DNA of 64,000 bases, taken from the NCBI RefSeq assembly GCF_000473365.1, contig NZ_KI421517.1, positions 3,366,634 to 3,430,633 of the forward strand, read 5' to 3'. Positions 44,395 through 54,900 of this stretch are shown here, piece by piece. The stretch is from Adhaeribacter aquaticus DSM 16391. GTDB taxonomy: Bacteria > Bacteroidota > Bacteroidia > Cytophagales > Hymenobacteraceae. The notes under the pieces were generated by a model, which did no database searches, had not been told where the DNA came from, and worked only from the letters and a program-made list of their open reading frames with translations. Numbering within the stretch: the stretch's first letter is position 1; every line of letters begins with the position of its first letter. Position numbers and translations under genes: made by a program.

Positions 44395-45800
44395 AAATCT
44401 TTTTGCAGGTTAACAAATACATTATTTTGAACGATGCTGTTCCTGGAAAAATTAATGCGGATAGTTGTGTTCATTAAGGCCACAATGGCTAATCCTACTC
44501 CTGCACTGGAAATACGTTGGTTAGATAGGTTATTATTTATTTCTCTCTGTGCAAAGGGGTTAATTACATAGGCGGCGTCGGCAAAAAAGTTAATATAGGT
44601 AGCTAGTGGCAGCGTATTAAATTGTTTAACTGGAATAAAAGGGGCCGGTATAATTTTGTCAAAAAACTTAAACCGCAGGTCCGCTTTCCCCAAAGCAAAG
44701 GACGTTCCGTTTATTACATATAAATCAAAGCCCCGTAAGAACTCGTCGCTATAACCTAAGCCTCGAATCTGGTTAAAAGGTATATTTCTTGGAAAAGTAA
44801 CCTGCGCTTTACTCATTAACCCATACGACCAGCGATTTGTGATGAGTCGGTAATAAGCACCGCCAATTTTTATTTCTAAACTGTTGTAATTATCATTAGG
44901 TAATAAGCCGCGCCTGCGGATTGATCCTTCAACTACTTCACCTTTCACCGCAAAGTTTACATTGTCCCGGGTGTCGTAAGTATAGAGGTAAGCTAATTGC
45001 ATATACCGCTGCACATTTTTTTGGTTCCGGTGGTAAAATGGGTTTAGTTTCAAAAGTGTATCAGCAATATGGTCATAGGCATAGCTTAGTTCTAACCGAT
45101 GAATGCTGTTAAAAGCCCATCTTTTCCTGATTTGTACCAGGCCTTCAATTTGGGTTTTAATGTCTCTTTCAAGCTTATTGGTAAATAGAAGTTTGTCGTT
45201 GGCGATGTTGTAGGCTACATTTTTAAAACCGCGGTATTTAGCTTGTATAAATAACCCGGTTTGCTGTTTTTTATCTATATAAGGAATATCGTAACTGGCC
45301 TGGAAGCGGTCAGAAAATCCGGTTTCCCCAACCAACCGAAGACGTTCCCGCCTGCCCCGGAAATTAGCGTGGCTGAGAGATGCCCCATAAATAACCCGAT
45401 TCAGGTCCCGGTCCCGGTCGTTCCACCATTCATTAAAATTACGATCCACTAATTTAAACACCACACCTCCCCCAATGTACCAGTTTTCTTTTACCTCTAA
45501 TTGTATGTCCACCTGGTCACCATCAAAGGTTGGTTTTATCCGGGTATAAACAAATAACCTAGTGTTGTATACCCGTTGTCGGTTACGCTCTAATCTGGAT
45601 CTTAGCGTACGGCTGCTAATAGTATCGTTTACCACCAGATCCAGTTCACGTGTTATAATATAATTCTTGGTTTTGCGGTTGCCGGTAATTTCCAGTTTTC
45701 GAATCTGGTAAATAGTATCGGCTACCTGGGCTTTAATTTCTTGCACCGATAAAATCCAAATAAAGGCCAAAGCTGCTAACTTCCAAAATGTTGCTTTCAT
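44391..45800 (-). CDS. BamA/TamA-like outer-membrane protein
   Basis: A 469-aa Omp85-superfamily protein with a Sec signal (LAALAFIWILSVQEIKA). A single POTRA-like domain (about 30-110, IRKLEITGNRKTKNYIITRE) is followed by a barrel of about 350 residues ending in a terminal Phe. It is much shorter than BamA, so it is not the main assembly factor. It may be a TamA-like or lipid/protein-insertion accessory. Its neighbour in convergent orientation is a lipid A acyltransferase, but they are not cotranscribed. Confidence 0.82.
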   Translation of the reverse strand: MKATFWKLAALAFIWILSVQEIKAQVADTIYQIRKLEITGNRKTKNYIITRELDLVVNDTISSRTLRSRLERNRQRVYNTRLFVYTRIKPTFDGDQVDIQLEVKENWYIGGGVVFKLVDRNFNEWWNDRDRDLNRVIYGASLSHANFRGRRERLRLVGETGFSDRFQASYDIPYIDKKQQTGLFIQAKYRGFKNVAYNIANDKLLFTNKLERDIKTQIEGLVQIRKRWAFNSIHRLELSYAYDHIADTLLKLNPFYHRNQKNVQRYMQLAYLYTYDTRDNVNFAVKGEVVEGSIRRRGLLPNDNYNSLEIKIGGAYYRLITNRWSYGLMSKAQVTFPRNIPFNQIRGLGYSDEFLRGFDLYVINGTSFALGKADLRFKFFDKIIPAPFIPVKQFNTLPLATYINFFADAAYVINPFAQREINNNLSNQRISSAGVGLAIVALMNTTIRINFSRNSIVQNNVFVNLQKDF

Positions 45801-45994
45801 CTGGGTTAGAAAATTAAGGCTAGAATCCTATTAGGAACGGCAGGGGAGAAATATTTACCAGGAAAAATATTCCAGGAAAAAAGCTGGGGGAAAAATATAG
45901 TAATCAAAACAAGTAAAATTCTATTCTTTGGGTAGTAAATTAAGGTGTAAGATAAGGAATTAAATTTTATTAATTCTGGCAAGTATTGTTAAAG

Positions 45995-46627
45995 TTATAT
46001 ATAAGCTTCTATATCGCCAGCTCCCTGCCTTACAACCTCGCATTCCCCACTTATACAATCAACGACGGTAGAGGGTATATTATTACCAAATCCACCATCA
46101 ATTACCAGGTCTACTACATTTTTATACTTTTCATAAATTAGCTCAGGATCAGTGGAATATTCAATGATTTCGTCTTCGTCCCTGATGGAAGTAGAGATAA
46201 TAGGGTGACCCAACTCTTTTACCAGTGTGAGCGGAATTTTATGGTCCGGAACCCGGATTCCTACTGTCTTTTTCTTTAGGCCGGCCAGCTTTGGTACTTT
46301 AGAGCTTGCTTCCAAAATAAAGGTAAATGGTCCGGGCAAGGCCTTCTTCATAACCTTATACATAGAAGTAGAAATATTGCGGGCATAATCTGCAATATGC
46401 GTTAAATCTGAACATATAAAGGACAAATTGGCTTTTTCTGGTTTTATGCCTTTTAACATGCATAGCTTTTCAACGGCCCGGGTGTTATGCAAATCGCATC
46501 CCATGCCATAAATAGTATCGGTGGGGTAAATAATAATGCCGCCTTTCTGCAGCACCTCTATTACTTTTAAAATTTTACTTAAAGGCGGATTATCTGGGTG
46601 TATTTTTAAATATTCTGCGGTTGCCAT
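45995..46627 (-). CDS. L-threonylcarbamoyladenylate synthase (Sua5/YciO/YrdC family)
   Basis: A 210-aa YrdC-fold protein. It carries GGIIIYPTDTIYGMGCDL, KGIKPEKANLSFICSDL, and VGIRVPDHKIP with the PIISTS segment for nucleotide and threonine binding. It should make the TC-AMP used for the t6A modification of tRNAs reading ANN codons. The short form lacks the Sua5 C-terminal domain. It is divergent from mltG. A YciO-type paralogue of less certain activity is the alternative. Confidence 0.85.
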   Translation of the reverse strand: MATAEYLKIHPDNPPLSKILKVIEVLQKGGIIIYPTDTIYGMGCDLHNTRAVEKLCMLKGIKPEKANLSFICSDLTHIADYARNISTSMYKVMKKALPGPFTFILEASSKVPKLAGLKKKTVGIRVPDHKIPLTLVKELGHPIISTSIRDEDEIIEYSTDPELIYEKYKNVVDLVIDGGFGNNIPSTVVDCISGECEVVRQGAGDIEAYI

Positions 46628-46755
46628 TGCAATATTTTTATAATGAGGTAGTTTACTTAAACCAGCCTAATAAGGTTCTAATAAATTATCCCGCTTCAAA
46701 GTAAATAATTTTATACGAAAAGCAGTGGGCTTGATATGGATGTGTAATTAGTTAT

Positions 46756-46763
46756 TAATTTTG
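46756..46763 (+). promoter_or_regulatory. -7 element directly before mltG
   Basis: TAATTTTG, a perfect TAnnTTTG, ends 4 bases before the mltG ATG. A TTG at 46731-46733 is 22 nt away, longer than ideal. If used, the transcript would begin at or next to the start codon. Confidence 0.35.
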
Positions 46764-46767
46764 TGGT

Positions 46768-47829
46768 ATGACAACCCAGCCAAAGAAAAGACAAAAGAAA
46801 TCAAACCTCTCACTTAAGATTGTTGCCGTACTCGGATTTTTATTCGTTAGTTTTTCTTATTACGCTTACCAGATAGTTTATACCGGCAATGTAGATACCA
46901 AAGGTAGCCGGGCGTACATCCGGATTCCGAAAGGAGCCACCTTTGAACAGGTAATGGATTCTATAAATAAGGAAAATGTAATTGTAGATAAACTATCATT
47001 CCGGTTTTTAGCTAAGTTGATGGATTACCCGAAATTAATTAAGCCTGGCCATTACGAGTTAAAGAACGGAGCTACCAATTACCAATTGATTTCAGATCTA
47101 CGGGCAGGTCGCCAGTCGCCGGTAAAGCTGACTTTTACTAATGTGCGCCTGAAAAAGGATCTGACCAAAAAGTTAAGCCAGGATATATCTGCGAGCCAAA
47201 CCGAACTGGATTCTCTATTGTCCAGTGAGAAGTATGTAAAAAGCTTAGGTTTTGATACCACTACCATTATGACCATGTTTATTCCGAATACTTACGAAAT
47301 GTATTGGAATACATCGGCTGAAGAATTAATGAAGCGGATGAAAAAAGAGTATGATGCTTTCTGGACCCAGGAGCGGGAAGCAAAAGCTCAGAAATTAGGA
47401 TTGTCTAAAGCAGACGTTTCTACCCTGGCTTCTATTGTACAAGCTGAGCAGGAACAGCACGCTGATGAAAGACGCCGGATTGCCGGGGTTTACTTAAACC
47501 GGCTACGAATCGGAATGCCCTTGCAGGCTGATCCTACCGTAAAATATGCCGTAGGCGATTTTGGTATACGCCGGGTTTTAAATGTGCATTTACAAAAAGA
47601 TTCGCCTTATAATACTTATAAATACAAAGGTTTGCCGCCGGGGCCTATTAATCTGCCATCAATCAATGCTATAGATGCAGTTCTGAATCCAGAGAAGAAT
47701 AACTATATCTATTTCTGTGCCAAAGAAGATTTTTCCGGGTACCACGCCTTTGCCGCAACTGAAGCAGAGCACTTGCAAAATGCTCGCCGGTACCAGGCAG
47801 CCTTAACCCAACGTAATATTATGAAATAA
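46768..47829 (+). CDS. mltG: endolytic murein transglycosylase MltG
   Basis: A 353-aa inner-membrane protein: one N-terminal helix (about 15-35) and a periplasmic YceG-like domain. The catalytic Glu lies in LASIVQAEQ (near residue 220), followed by the hallmark RRIAGVYLNRLRIGMPLQADPTVKYA and the late YNTYKYKGLPPGPI. It cleaves nascent glycan strands and sets their length. It is followed by a thioesterase and a YihY gene on the same strand. Confidence 0.93.
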   Translation: MTTQPKKRQKKSNLSLKIVAVLGFLFVSFSYYAYQIVYTGNVDTKGSRAYIRIPKGATFEQVMDSINKENVIVDKLSFRFLAKLMDYPKLIKPGHYELKNGATNYQLISDLRAGRQSPVKLTFTNVRLKKDLTKKLSQDISASQTELDSLLSSEKYVKSLGFDTTTIMTMFIPNTYEMYWNTSAEELMKRMKKEYDAFWTQEREAKAQKLGLSKADVSTLASIVQAEQEQHADERRRIAGVYLNRLRIGMPLQADPTVKYAVGDFGIRRVLNVHLQKDSPYNTYKYKGLPPGPINLPSINAIDAVLNPEKNNYIYFCAKEDFSGYHAFAATEAEHLQNARRYQAALTQRNIMK

Positions 47830-47920
47830 GCATTGCCAGATTCAAATGCGGGCAAAAATAGGGAAGACAATGTTATTGAATTGCTACTTCCGGTTTTATT
47901 ATAATATTAAACTTTAACTA

Positions 47921-48331
47921 ATGTATCAGAACGAAGTACAGATACGTGTACGATATGCCGAGACTGACCAAATGGGTTATGTGTACTACGGTAATTTTGC
48001 AGCTTATTACGAAGTAGCCCGTACCGAAGCTTTCCGGAGTTTAGGGATTAACTACAAAGAAATGGAAAAGGAAGGGGTAATGATGCCGGTACTGGAGATG
48101 CGGACTAAGTACATGCGCCCGGCCCGGTACGATGATCTTTTAACCATAAAAATGATGTTAAAAAATAAACCTTCCGGGGCCCGTATCTTGTTTGAATATG
48201 AGGTATATAATGAAGCCAGGCAATTATTAAATATAGGGGAAACCACTATGGTTTTTGTAGATATGCAAACTTCCCGGCCCATTGCGATACCAGATTATAT
48301 TATTAATAAACTCGAAAGTTATTACCATTAA
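47921..48331 (+). CDS. hotdog-fold acyl-CoA thioesterase (YbgC/4HBT family)
   Basis: A 136-aa single hotdog domain. The active-site region ETDQMGYVYYGNFAAYYEVAR carries the catalytic Asp, and the later MRPARYDDLLTIKMMLKN is typical of YbgC-type enzymes. It hydrolyses short- or aromatic acyl-CoAs in the cytosol; the substrate cannot be told. Its stop overlaps the next start by one base (TAATG), so it is coupled to the YihY gene. Confidence 0.88.
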   Translation: MYQNEVQIRVRYAETDQMGYVYYGNFAAYYEVARTEAFRSLGINYKEMEKEGVMMPVLEMRTKYMRPARYDDLLTIKMMLKNKPSGARILFEYEVYNEARQLLNIGETTMVFVDMQTSRPIAIPDYIINKLESYYH

Positions 48332-49254
48332 TGAGTTTAACAGATAAGTACGTCAAAAGTCGTAAATCTTACCGTAAGTTTATCCTGTTCCTGAAAAAGT
48401 TTAGTTTAAACAACGGTCAGGCCAATTTATATGATGTTACGGATGTACTTATACATGAATTAAAGTTAGATTCTGTTACCAAGCGGGCTTCGTACATGGC
48501 TTTTAACTTTACGTTATCCATGTTCCCCACCATTATATTCCTCTTTACACTTATTCCGTATATTCCTATCCCGGATTTAAATGTTTCCATCCTTAACTTC
48601 TTGCAGGATTTTATGCCTAAGGAAATGTATGCGGCTACGGCAGGTACTATTGAGGATATAGTAAATATTCCGCGGGGAGGGTTGTTGTCAGTAAACTTTT
48701 TATTTGCACTTATTTTGTCCACTAATGGGATCATGTCCTTGATGGATGCCTTTGATAAAAAGTACCGTACTTTCAGGCAACGAACTTACCTGAAGAAAAG
48801 GCTTATTGCCACGCTGCTAACTTTTGCGCTTTCTTTTATTTTAATTACTGCTATTGCTGCCATTTTCTTTGGTACTTATATACTAGATGTGCTGGTATTT
48901 TATGAAATAGTAACGGAGCGGTTTACTTACGCCTTAATTGTATTGTTAAAATACATAGTGGTCATATTCTTGTTTTTGGTAGCTACTTGTTCTATTTATT
49001 ATTATGTGCCCGCTATTCAGGATAAATGGCCTTTTTTCTCCCTAGGAGCGGTAGTGGCTACTGTTCTAATCTTTTTGGTATCCTGGTTATTCTCGTTATA
49101 CGTCAGTGTTTTTGATACTTATAACCATTTTTACGGATCGATAGGGGCTTTGGTAGGCTTAATGATCTGGTTGGATTTTGTTTCAATGATATTAATATTG
49201 GGTTTTGAAATAAATATTAGCATTGATACGGTAACGAAACGTCTTGAACGTTAA
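48331..49254 (+). CDS. YihY/BrkB family inner-membrane protein
   Basis: A 307-aa membrane protein with about six hydrophobic helices between residues 50 and 300. Family marks include SYMAFNFTLSMFPTIIFLFT, FGTYILDVL and YGSIGALVGLMIWLDF. The family was once called ribonuclease BN in error. Its true function, perhaps transport or envelope integrity, is unsettled. It is translationally coupled to the thioesterase gene. Confidence 0.88.
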   Translation: MSLTDKYVKSRKSYRKFILFLKKFSLNNGQANLYDVTDVLIHELKLDSVTKRASYMAFNFTLSMFPTIIFLFTLIPYIPIPDLNVSILNFLQDFMPKEMYAATAGTIEDIVNIPRGGLLSVNFLFALILSTNGIMSLMDAFDKKYRTFRQRTYLKKRLIATLLTFALSFILITAIAAIFFGTYILDVLVFYEIVTERFTYALIVLLKYIVVIFLFLVATCSIYYYVPAIQDKWPFFSLGAVVATVLIFLVSWLFSLYVSVFDTYNHFYGSIGALVGLMIWLDFVSMILILGFEINISIDTVTKRLER

Positions 49255-49314
49255 TAGGATAGGGTTTTTAGCTGAAATTTATGACAAATAATCAAAAATT
49301 TTATTGCTAAACAT

Positions 49315-49345
49315 TTTGATTATTTAAGTTCATCTTATACTTTTG
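49315..49345 (+). promoter_or_regulatory. consensus promoter of tRNA-Ser
   Basis: TTTG (49315-49318), a 19-nt spacer and TACTTTTG (49338-49345): a full match to the Bacteroidota sigma-A consensus. It ends 9 bases before the mature tRNA. Confidence 0.8.
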
Positions 49346-49354
49346 TACCACCTT

Positions 49355-49439
49355 AGAGAGATGGCAGAGCGGTCGAATGCGGCGGTCTTGAAAACCGTTG
49401 ACTGTAACAGGTCCGGGGGTTCGAATCCCTCTCTCTCTG
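49355..49439 (+). tRNA. tRNA-Ser(UGA)
   Basis: An 85-nt class II tRNA. The acceptor stem is agagaga (49355-49361) with tctctct before the discriminator G. The anticodon loop cttgaaa places TGA at 49389-49391. A long variable arm is present, and the T arm carries ttcgaat. CCA is not encoded. It reads UCA codons and, by wobble, UCN. Confidence 0.95.
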
Positions 49440-49452
49440 CAAGTAAATTGAT

Positions 49453-49487
49453 AAAAGCCCTGTAGGTTAATAACTTACAGGGCTTTT
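49453..49487 (+). terminator. terminator after tRNA-Ser
   Basis: The stem aaaagccctgta... / ...tacagggctttt has one mismatch near the loop and is followed by T residues, 14 bases past the tRNA. Confidence 0.85.
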
Positions 49488-49494
49488 TGTTTAG

Positions 49495-50291
49495 TTTCGG
49501 ACAGATAGTTCTAATCTTTTCTTTTTTGGGAGTTATTGAAGGAAATAGGCCAGCTTATTGAATTAGATGAACCTGTTAAGGTTCTCAAACACTTTGGTAA
49601 TTTTGCAATAGTGGAGTAAGTACCCAAATGGCAGGTTCTGAACTACCGCCTACCTCGAAAGATTTTAATTCCACTTCACTTATAATGGATATTCTGGAAC
49701 GGGTTGTTCGGAAGTTTTCCGGCCATAAATCAGAGAAGGATTTTCCCAAATACGTTATGTTGGCTGATTCCTATAAAGAACAGTATATGCAGCAGGCTTG
49801 AAATGAAGATTTTTTCAAATAATAAAAAAACTCTTGGAATAAACTCCCGCTGCCTCTTAAGTAGTAGGTATTTGGCTAAAATTCAAGTGGGGTAACCAGA
49901 TAATTAGCTATTGGTAAAATGAGGCTTGTAGGTGGCTTTCTTATTTGCACACATTTTGCACAAAAAGTGGCTTCAACCTTTTTACTAAACCAGTTGTAAC
50001 CTGTTTCGATTTCTGAATGCAAACTACTTCATTAACTAATTTTTTAAGGAGATAAAATCTAATACTTGGATATAAGCTGATTAACTATTCACCAAGTTCA
50101 TAAAAAAGCTCCAGAGAACAAACAGGTTAGATAAAAAGAAGCCTTAGTAATAGGGAGCCAAGGATAGTTCTTGAAATATCTATTTAAAAAAGCCTGCCAA
50201 TCATTCGTAGATTTTAATTTAAAAGGTTAATTCTTAATTAATATTTATAGATTATGCGCTTATTTTTATAAACTTGCATTATAAATAGATT
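49495..50291. other. gene-poor region between tRNA-Ser and the efflux operon
   Basis: About 800 bp without a recognisable gene. A 57-codon ORF at 49628-49801 (MAGSELPPTSKDFNSTSL...) has a start, a stop and plausible composition, but no family is recognised; it may be a small gene or a remnant. No copy of the tRNA 3' end, which would mark an integrated element, was found. A 7/8 match to TAnnTTTG (TAAACTTG, about 49 to 20 bases before 50292) may belong to the efflux operon. Confidence 0.4.
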
Positions 50292-50684
50292 ATGTTCAAG
50301 GCAATTAGAAAATCATTTTTCAAATACCTCTGGTTTGTGCTTGCCTTGCACATACTCAATCTTAGTATTGATGCGCCCGACTTTGATCCTGATTCTGTTC
50401 CCGAAAACCTTGAATTCAATGATATTGAAAGCTTGGTGGAGCTGGTTTTGGAAAAAGCTTTGGGTTTTGAAAATGCGGTTGCGGAACAAGATGAACTTGA
50501 CGATCCGGATGGCAACAGTGTCTTACTAAAGAAGGTTGATCTAGACGATTTTCTTTTTCACCATATTTCTTTTAAAACTCCTCCTCAATATAAAGCTTCT
50601 CAGCTTCAGGAAATCACTTATTATACCCTGCCTTTTTACTCCAAAAGGTATTTGGATATCTTCTCCCCTCCACCCGAAGTTTAA
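50292..50684 (+). CDS. small acidic protein at the head of the RND operon
   Basis: A 130-aa protein. A basic, aromatic N-terminus (FKAIRKSFFKYLWFVLALHIL) could be a membrane helix or signal anchor. The rest is very acidic (APDFDPDSVPENLEFNDIES) and ends in Pro-rich PPPEV. No family is recognised. It lies 87 bp before the membrane-fusion gene on the same strand, so it is probably cotranscribed with the efflux pump and may modulate it. Confidence 0.65.
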   Translation: MFKAIRKSFFKYLWFVLALHILNLSIDAPDFDPDSVPENLEFNDIESLVELVLEKALGFENAVAEQDELDDPDGNSVLLKKVDLDDFLFHHISFKTPPQYKASQLQEITYYTLPFYSKRYLDIFSPPPEV

Positions 50685-50771
50685 ACTGATTTTCTAATTG
50701 CCAGCTAGCCTCCGGTCCGAAGGCTAACAGGATTTTTATTTCCTTTTTATTTCAGTTTATCCTTTAAAAAT

Positions 50772-51920
50772 ATGAAAACTTATATTTTTAAACCGGTAGT
50801 TCGCGCTGTTTTAGCGAGCTTGGCCGGTTTATGTTTACTATTGATTACCTCTTGTTCTGCCAATAAGAAAGAAGCTACGCAGGTTAAAGAAAAGTTTCCC
50901 ATTACCCAGCCCTTAGTGCTGGATACTGTTTATACCAAAGAATATGTGGCCGAAATACAGTCCATTCAGAATGTAGAGATCAGGGCCAAAATACCTGGTT
51001 TTATTGAAAAGATCCACGTGGATGAAGGTAAATCGGTACAAGCCGGCCAATTGCTTTTTACCATTAGCAACCATACTTACCGCCAGAATTTACATAAAAC
51101 CAATGCCCAGTTAAAAAGCGCAATTGCCGAAGCTAAGTTTGCCGCAGTAGAGCTTAAAAACACAAAAGAGCTGGTTCGGAAAAATATTGTTTCGAAAACC
51201 GAATTGGAAAAGGCGGAGGCCAAATTAGAAGCCATCCAAGCCAAAATGGAGGAGGCCCGTTCGGCTGTGGCGACGGCAAAATTAAACTTGGAGTTTACTC
51301 AGGTGCGGGCCCCTTTTAGCGGGGGGATAAACCGCATACCCAATAAAAGCGGTAGTTTGGTAGAAGAAGGTTCCTTGTTAACTACCATCTCCAACAACCT
51401 GGAGGTGTTTGCCTATTTCCATGTTTCAGAAAAAGAGTACCTTGATTTTATTGAGAGTAAAGAAATAAATAAAAATAAGGAAGTAACTCTGGTTTTAGCC
51501 AATAACAATGTATTCCCCCAACCAGGTAAAATTGAAACTGTAGAAGGTGAAATAGACCGAAGTACCGGTAACCTGGCTTTTCGCGCCCGTTTTGCTAACC
51601 CGCAACAATTGCTGAAACACGGTTCCAGTGGTAAAATCAGGTTGGAAATCAAGCTGGCAAATGCTTTAATCATACCACAAAAAGCTACCTTCGATATTCA
51701 GGATAAAACCTTTGTGTATGTGGTTGATCATAATAACATTGTGCGGTTACGAACCATTGTGCCTAAGCTTCGCTTACCGCATTTATATGTGGTAGCTTCG
51801 GGTTTATCTCCCCAGGATAAAATCCTGTATGAAGGCCTGCAACGGGTAAAAGAAGGCGAGAAAATTAATACGGAGTTTGTCCCCCAAACCACTATGCCAC
51901 AATTGCTGGCGCAACAATAG
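50772..51920 (+). CDS. RND efflux periplasmic adaptor (membrane fusion lipoprotein)
   Basis: A 382-aa AcrA/MexA-type protein. A lipobox ends LLLITSC (Cys near 29). A barrel-sandwich hybrid half (EIRAKIPGFIEKIHVDEGKS) is followed by an alpha-hairpin of about 70 residues, the second half with VRAPFSGGINRIPNKSG, a beta-barrel and a membrane-proximal domain. It bridges the inner-membrane pump and the outer-membrane channel. It lies 29 bp before the pump gene. Confidence 0.93.
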   Translation: MKTYIFKPVVRAVLASLAGLCLLLITSCSANKKEATQVKEKFPITQPLVLDTVYTKEYVAEIQSIQNVEIRAKIPGFIEKIHVDEGKSVQAGQLLFTISNHTYRQNLHKTNAQLKSAIAEAKFAAVELKNTKELVRKNIVSKTELEKAEAKLEAIQAKMEEARSAVATAKLNLEFTQVRAPFSGGINRIPNKSGSLVEEGSLLTTISNNLEVFAYFHVSEKEYLDFIESKEINKNKEVTLVLANNNVFPQPGKIETVEGEIDRSTGNLAFRARFANPQQLLKHGSSGKIRLEIKLANALIIPQKATFDIQDKTFVYVVDHNNIVRLRTIVPKLRLPHLYVVASGLSPQDKILYEGLQRVKEGEKINTEFVPQTTMPQLLAQQ

Positions 51921-51949
51921 GTATTTTTTCAAGCTAAAACACAGTTAAT

Positions 51950-54900
51950 ATGATAGCCAAATTTATACATAGACCTGTTTTGTCTATGGTAATTTCTACG
52001 ATAATTGTTCTGCTGGGAATATTGTCGTTGCTGAAATTACCTATGACACAATTCCCCAGCATTGCACCTCCCGAAGTAAACGTAACCATTGAATTTACCG
52101 GAGCCAATGCCGAAACTGTTACCAAGGCTGCCCTGGTACCGTTGGAGCGAGCCATTAATGGCGTACCGGGTATGAAATATATGTCTTCCAAAGCCGGAAA
52201 CGATGGGGTAGGGGTAGTGCAGGTAATTTTTGAATCCGGTACCGATCCCGATGTAGCTTCAGTAAATGTGCAAAACCGGGTGTCGGCGGTAATGGGCGAG
52301 TTACCTGCCGAAGTAATTAAAACCGGAGTCAAAATCGCAAAGGAAGAACACGCCATGCTACTGTATGTCAACATCTTTAGCACCGATAGCAAGCTGGAAG
52401 AAAAGTTTCTCTATAATTTTGCCGACATTAACGTACTGTCCGAATTAAAACGTATTGAGGGCGTTGGGTTGGCCGATATTTTAGGGGCGAAAGAATATGC
52501 CATGCGCATCTGGCTTAAGCCCGATAAAATGCTGGCCTATGAAATTTCGACCAATGATATTGTGGACGCTTTGCAAAAACAAAACGTAGAAGCAGCCCCC
52601 GGTAAAGTAGGTGAAAGCTCGGATAAAACAGCCCAGACTTTACAATACGTAATTAAATATACCGGCCGCTATAATACCGAAGAGCAGTACGCCAATATTC
52701 CGATCAAGACTAATGAAGGAGGCGAAATACTGCGCATTAAAGACGTGGCGGATGTAGAATTTGGTACCACTTACTTTGACGTGGAAGCTAAATTAAACGG
52801 GAAACCAGCCGCCGCCCTTGTCCTGAAACAATTACCGGGTTCCAACGCCCGGGAAGTTATAGCCAAGGTGAAGGAAAGAATGGCCGAGCTGAAAGAATCG
52901 GTGTTCTTACAGGGAATGGATTATGAAGTCAGTTATGACATTTCCCGTTTTCTGGATGCTTCCGTCCATGAAGTGATCCGAACGTTGATAGAGGCATTTT
53001 TATTGGTTTCTTTAGTGGTATTTCTCTTTTTACAGGATTTCCGTTCCACGCTTATTCCGGCTATCTCGGTGCCGGTTTCCTTAATAGGTACCTTCTTTTT
53101 CATGAACCTGTTAGGGTTCTCGCTGAACCTGATTACCTTATTTGCTTTGGTGTTAGCCATCGGTATTGTAATAGATGACTCTATCGTGGTTGTGGAAGCG
53201 GTACATGCCAAAATGGAGTCCGGCAAGTATGGTCCGCGTAAGGCCACGGAAATGGCTATGAAAGAAATTGGGGGAGCCATTATGGCCATTACCCTGGTTA
53301 TGTCGGCGGTGTTTATTCCGGCCTCTTTTATGACCGGCCCGGTAGGCATATTTTATAAGCAGTTCTCCCTAACCATGGCTATAGCCATTGTGCTGTCGGG
53401 TATTGGCGCCTTAACGCTTACCCCAGCGCTTTGTGCCTTATTCCTAAAAAACTCGCACCAGCATGCTCCTAAGCAAAATTTACTTACCCGGTTCTTTCGT
53501 GGTTTTAACCATTGGTACCATAACCTGGAAACCAAATACCAGCGCTTATTGCGCCTGATTATTAACCGGAAAATTATCACCTTTTCTATGCTGCTAATAT
53601 TCTGTGCCGGCACGGGCCTTATCAGCCGAATATTACCGGTCGGGTTTATTCCCAACGAAGACCAAGGCATGTTTTACGCCAGCATTACCACGCCGGCCGG
53701 GTCAACCTTAGAACGGACAAAAGCCGTGGTAAATGAAATACAACGGTCCTGCAACGGGATTGAAGCCATTGAATCGGTTTCTACTTTAGCTGGCACCAAT
53801 ATTCTTTCGGATGGTACGGGGGCCACTTACGGTACTGTTTTAATTAATCTGAAAAGCTGGGACCAGCGAGAAGAATCGGTTGATGAGGTGATAGAAAGGC
53901 TTTCTGCTAAGACTCGTCATATTAAAGATGCCTCCATCGAGTTTTTCCCGCCCTCTGCCGTGCCGGGTTACGGTAATTCCAGTGGCATTGAATTACGGCT
54001 CTTGGATAAATCCCGCACCGATGATAATAAAAAGATGGAAACTGTAACGAAGGAGTTCCTGAAGGATTTAGAAGAACGCCCCGAACTGGCCTCGGCTTTC
54101 ACCATTTTTGATGCCAGCTTTCCACAATACCTGTTGCGCCTAGATGAAGATAAAGCGGCTCAAAAAGGTATTTCGGTGGAGAATGCTATGGGTACTTTAC
54201 AAACCATGTTAGGCAGCGAATACGCGACCAACTTCATCAAATACGGGCAAATGTACAAGGTAATGGTGCAATCCTTACCGGAATACAGGGCCAATCCGGA
54301 AGACCTGTTAAAGCTTTATGTGAAAAACGACAACGGGGAAATGGTACCGCTATCAGCTTTTGTAACGCTGGAAAGAACCAATGGAGTAGACCAGGTTACC
54401 CGCTATAACATGTTTCCATCAGCGGAAGTAAACAGCCAGATTGCCGAAGGGTTCAGTAGCAGCAGCGCCATTAAAGCTATCCAGGAAGTAGCTAAAGAAA
54501 AGTTACCTAAAGGTTACGCCATTGATTGGGCCGGTATTACGCGGGACGAGGTATTATCAGGTAACCAAACCATTTATACTTTTATTATATGCTTACTTTT
54601 TGTTTACCTGCTGCTTTCGGCCCAATACGAGAGTTACCTGTTGCCTTTACCGGTAATCCTCTCTTTACCTACCGGGGTATTTGGAGCTTTCTTTTTCCTG
54701 CAGCTATTAGGATTAGAAAACAATATTTATGGCCAGATAGCCCTGGTAATGCTTATTGGCTTGCTGGGTAAAAATGCTATTCTGATTGTAGAGTATGCCA
54801 ATTTAAAACAACAGGAAGGCCGAACCCCTTTTCAGGCCGCGGTAGCGGGAGCCACTGCACGGTTACGCCCTATTTTAATGACCTCCTTTGCCTTTATTGC

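Noticed and set aside
49355-50291. Integrated element at tRNA-Ser
   Set aside because: No direct repeat of the tRNA 3' end, no integrase and no mobile gene were found to the right of the tRNA.
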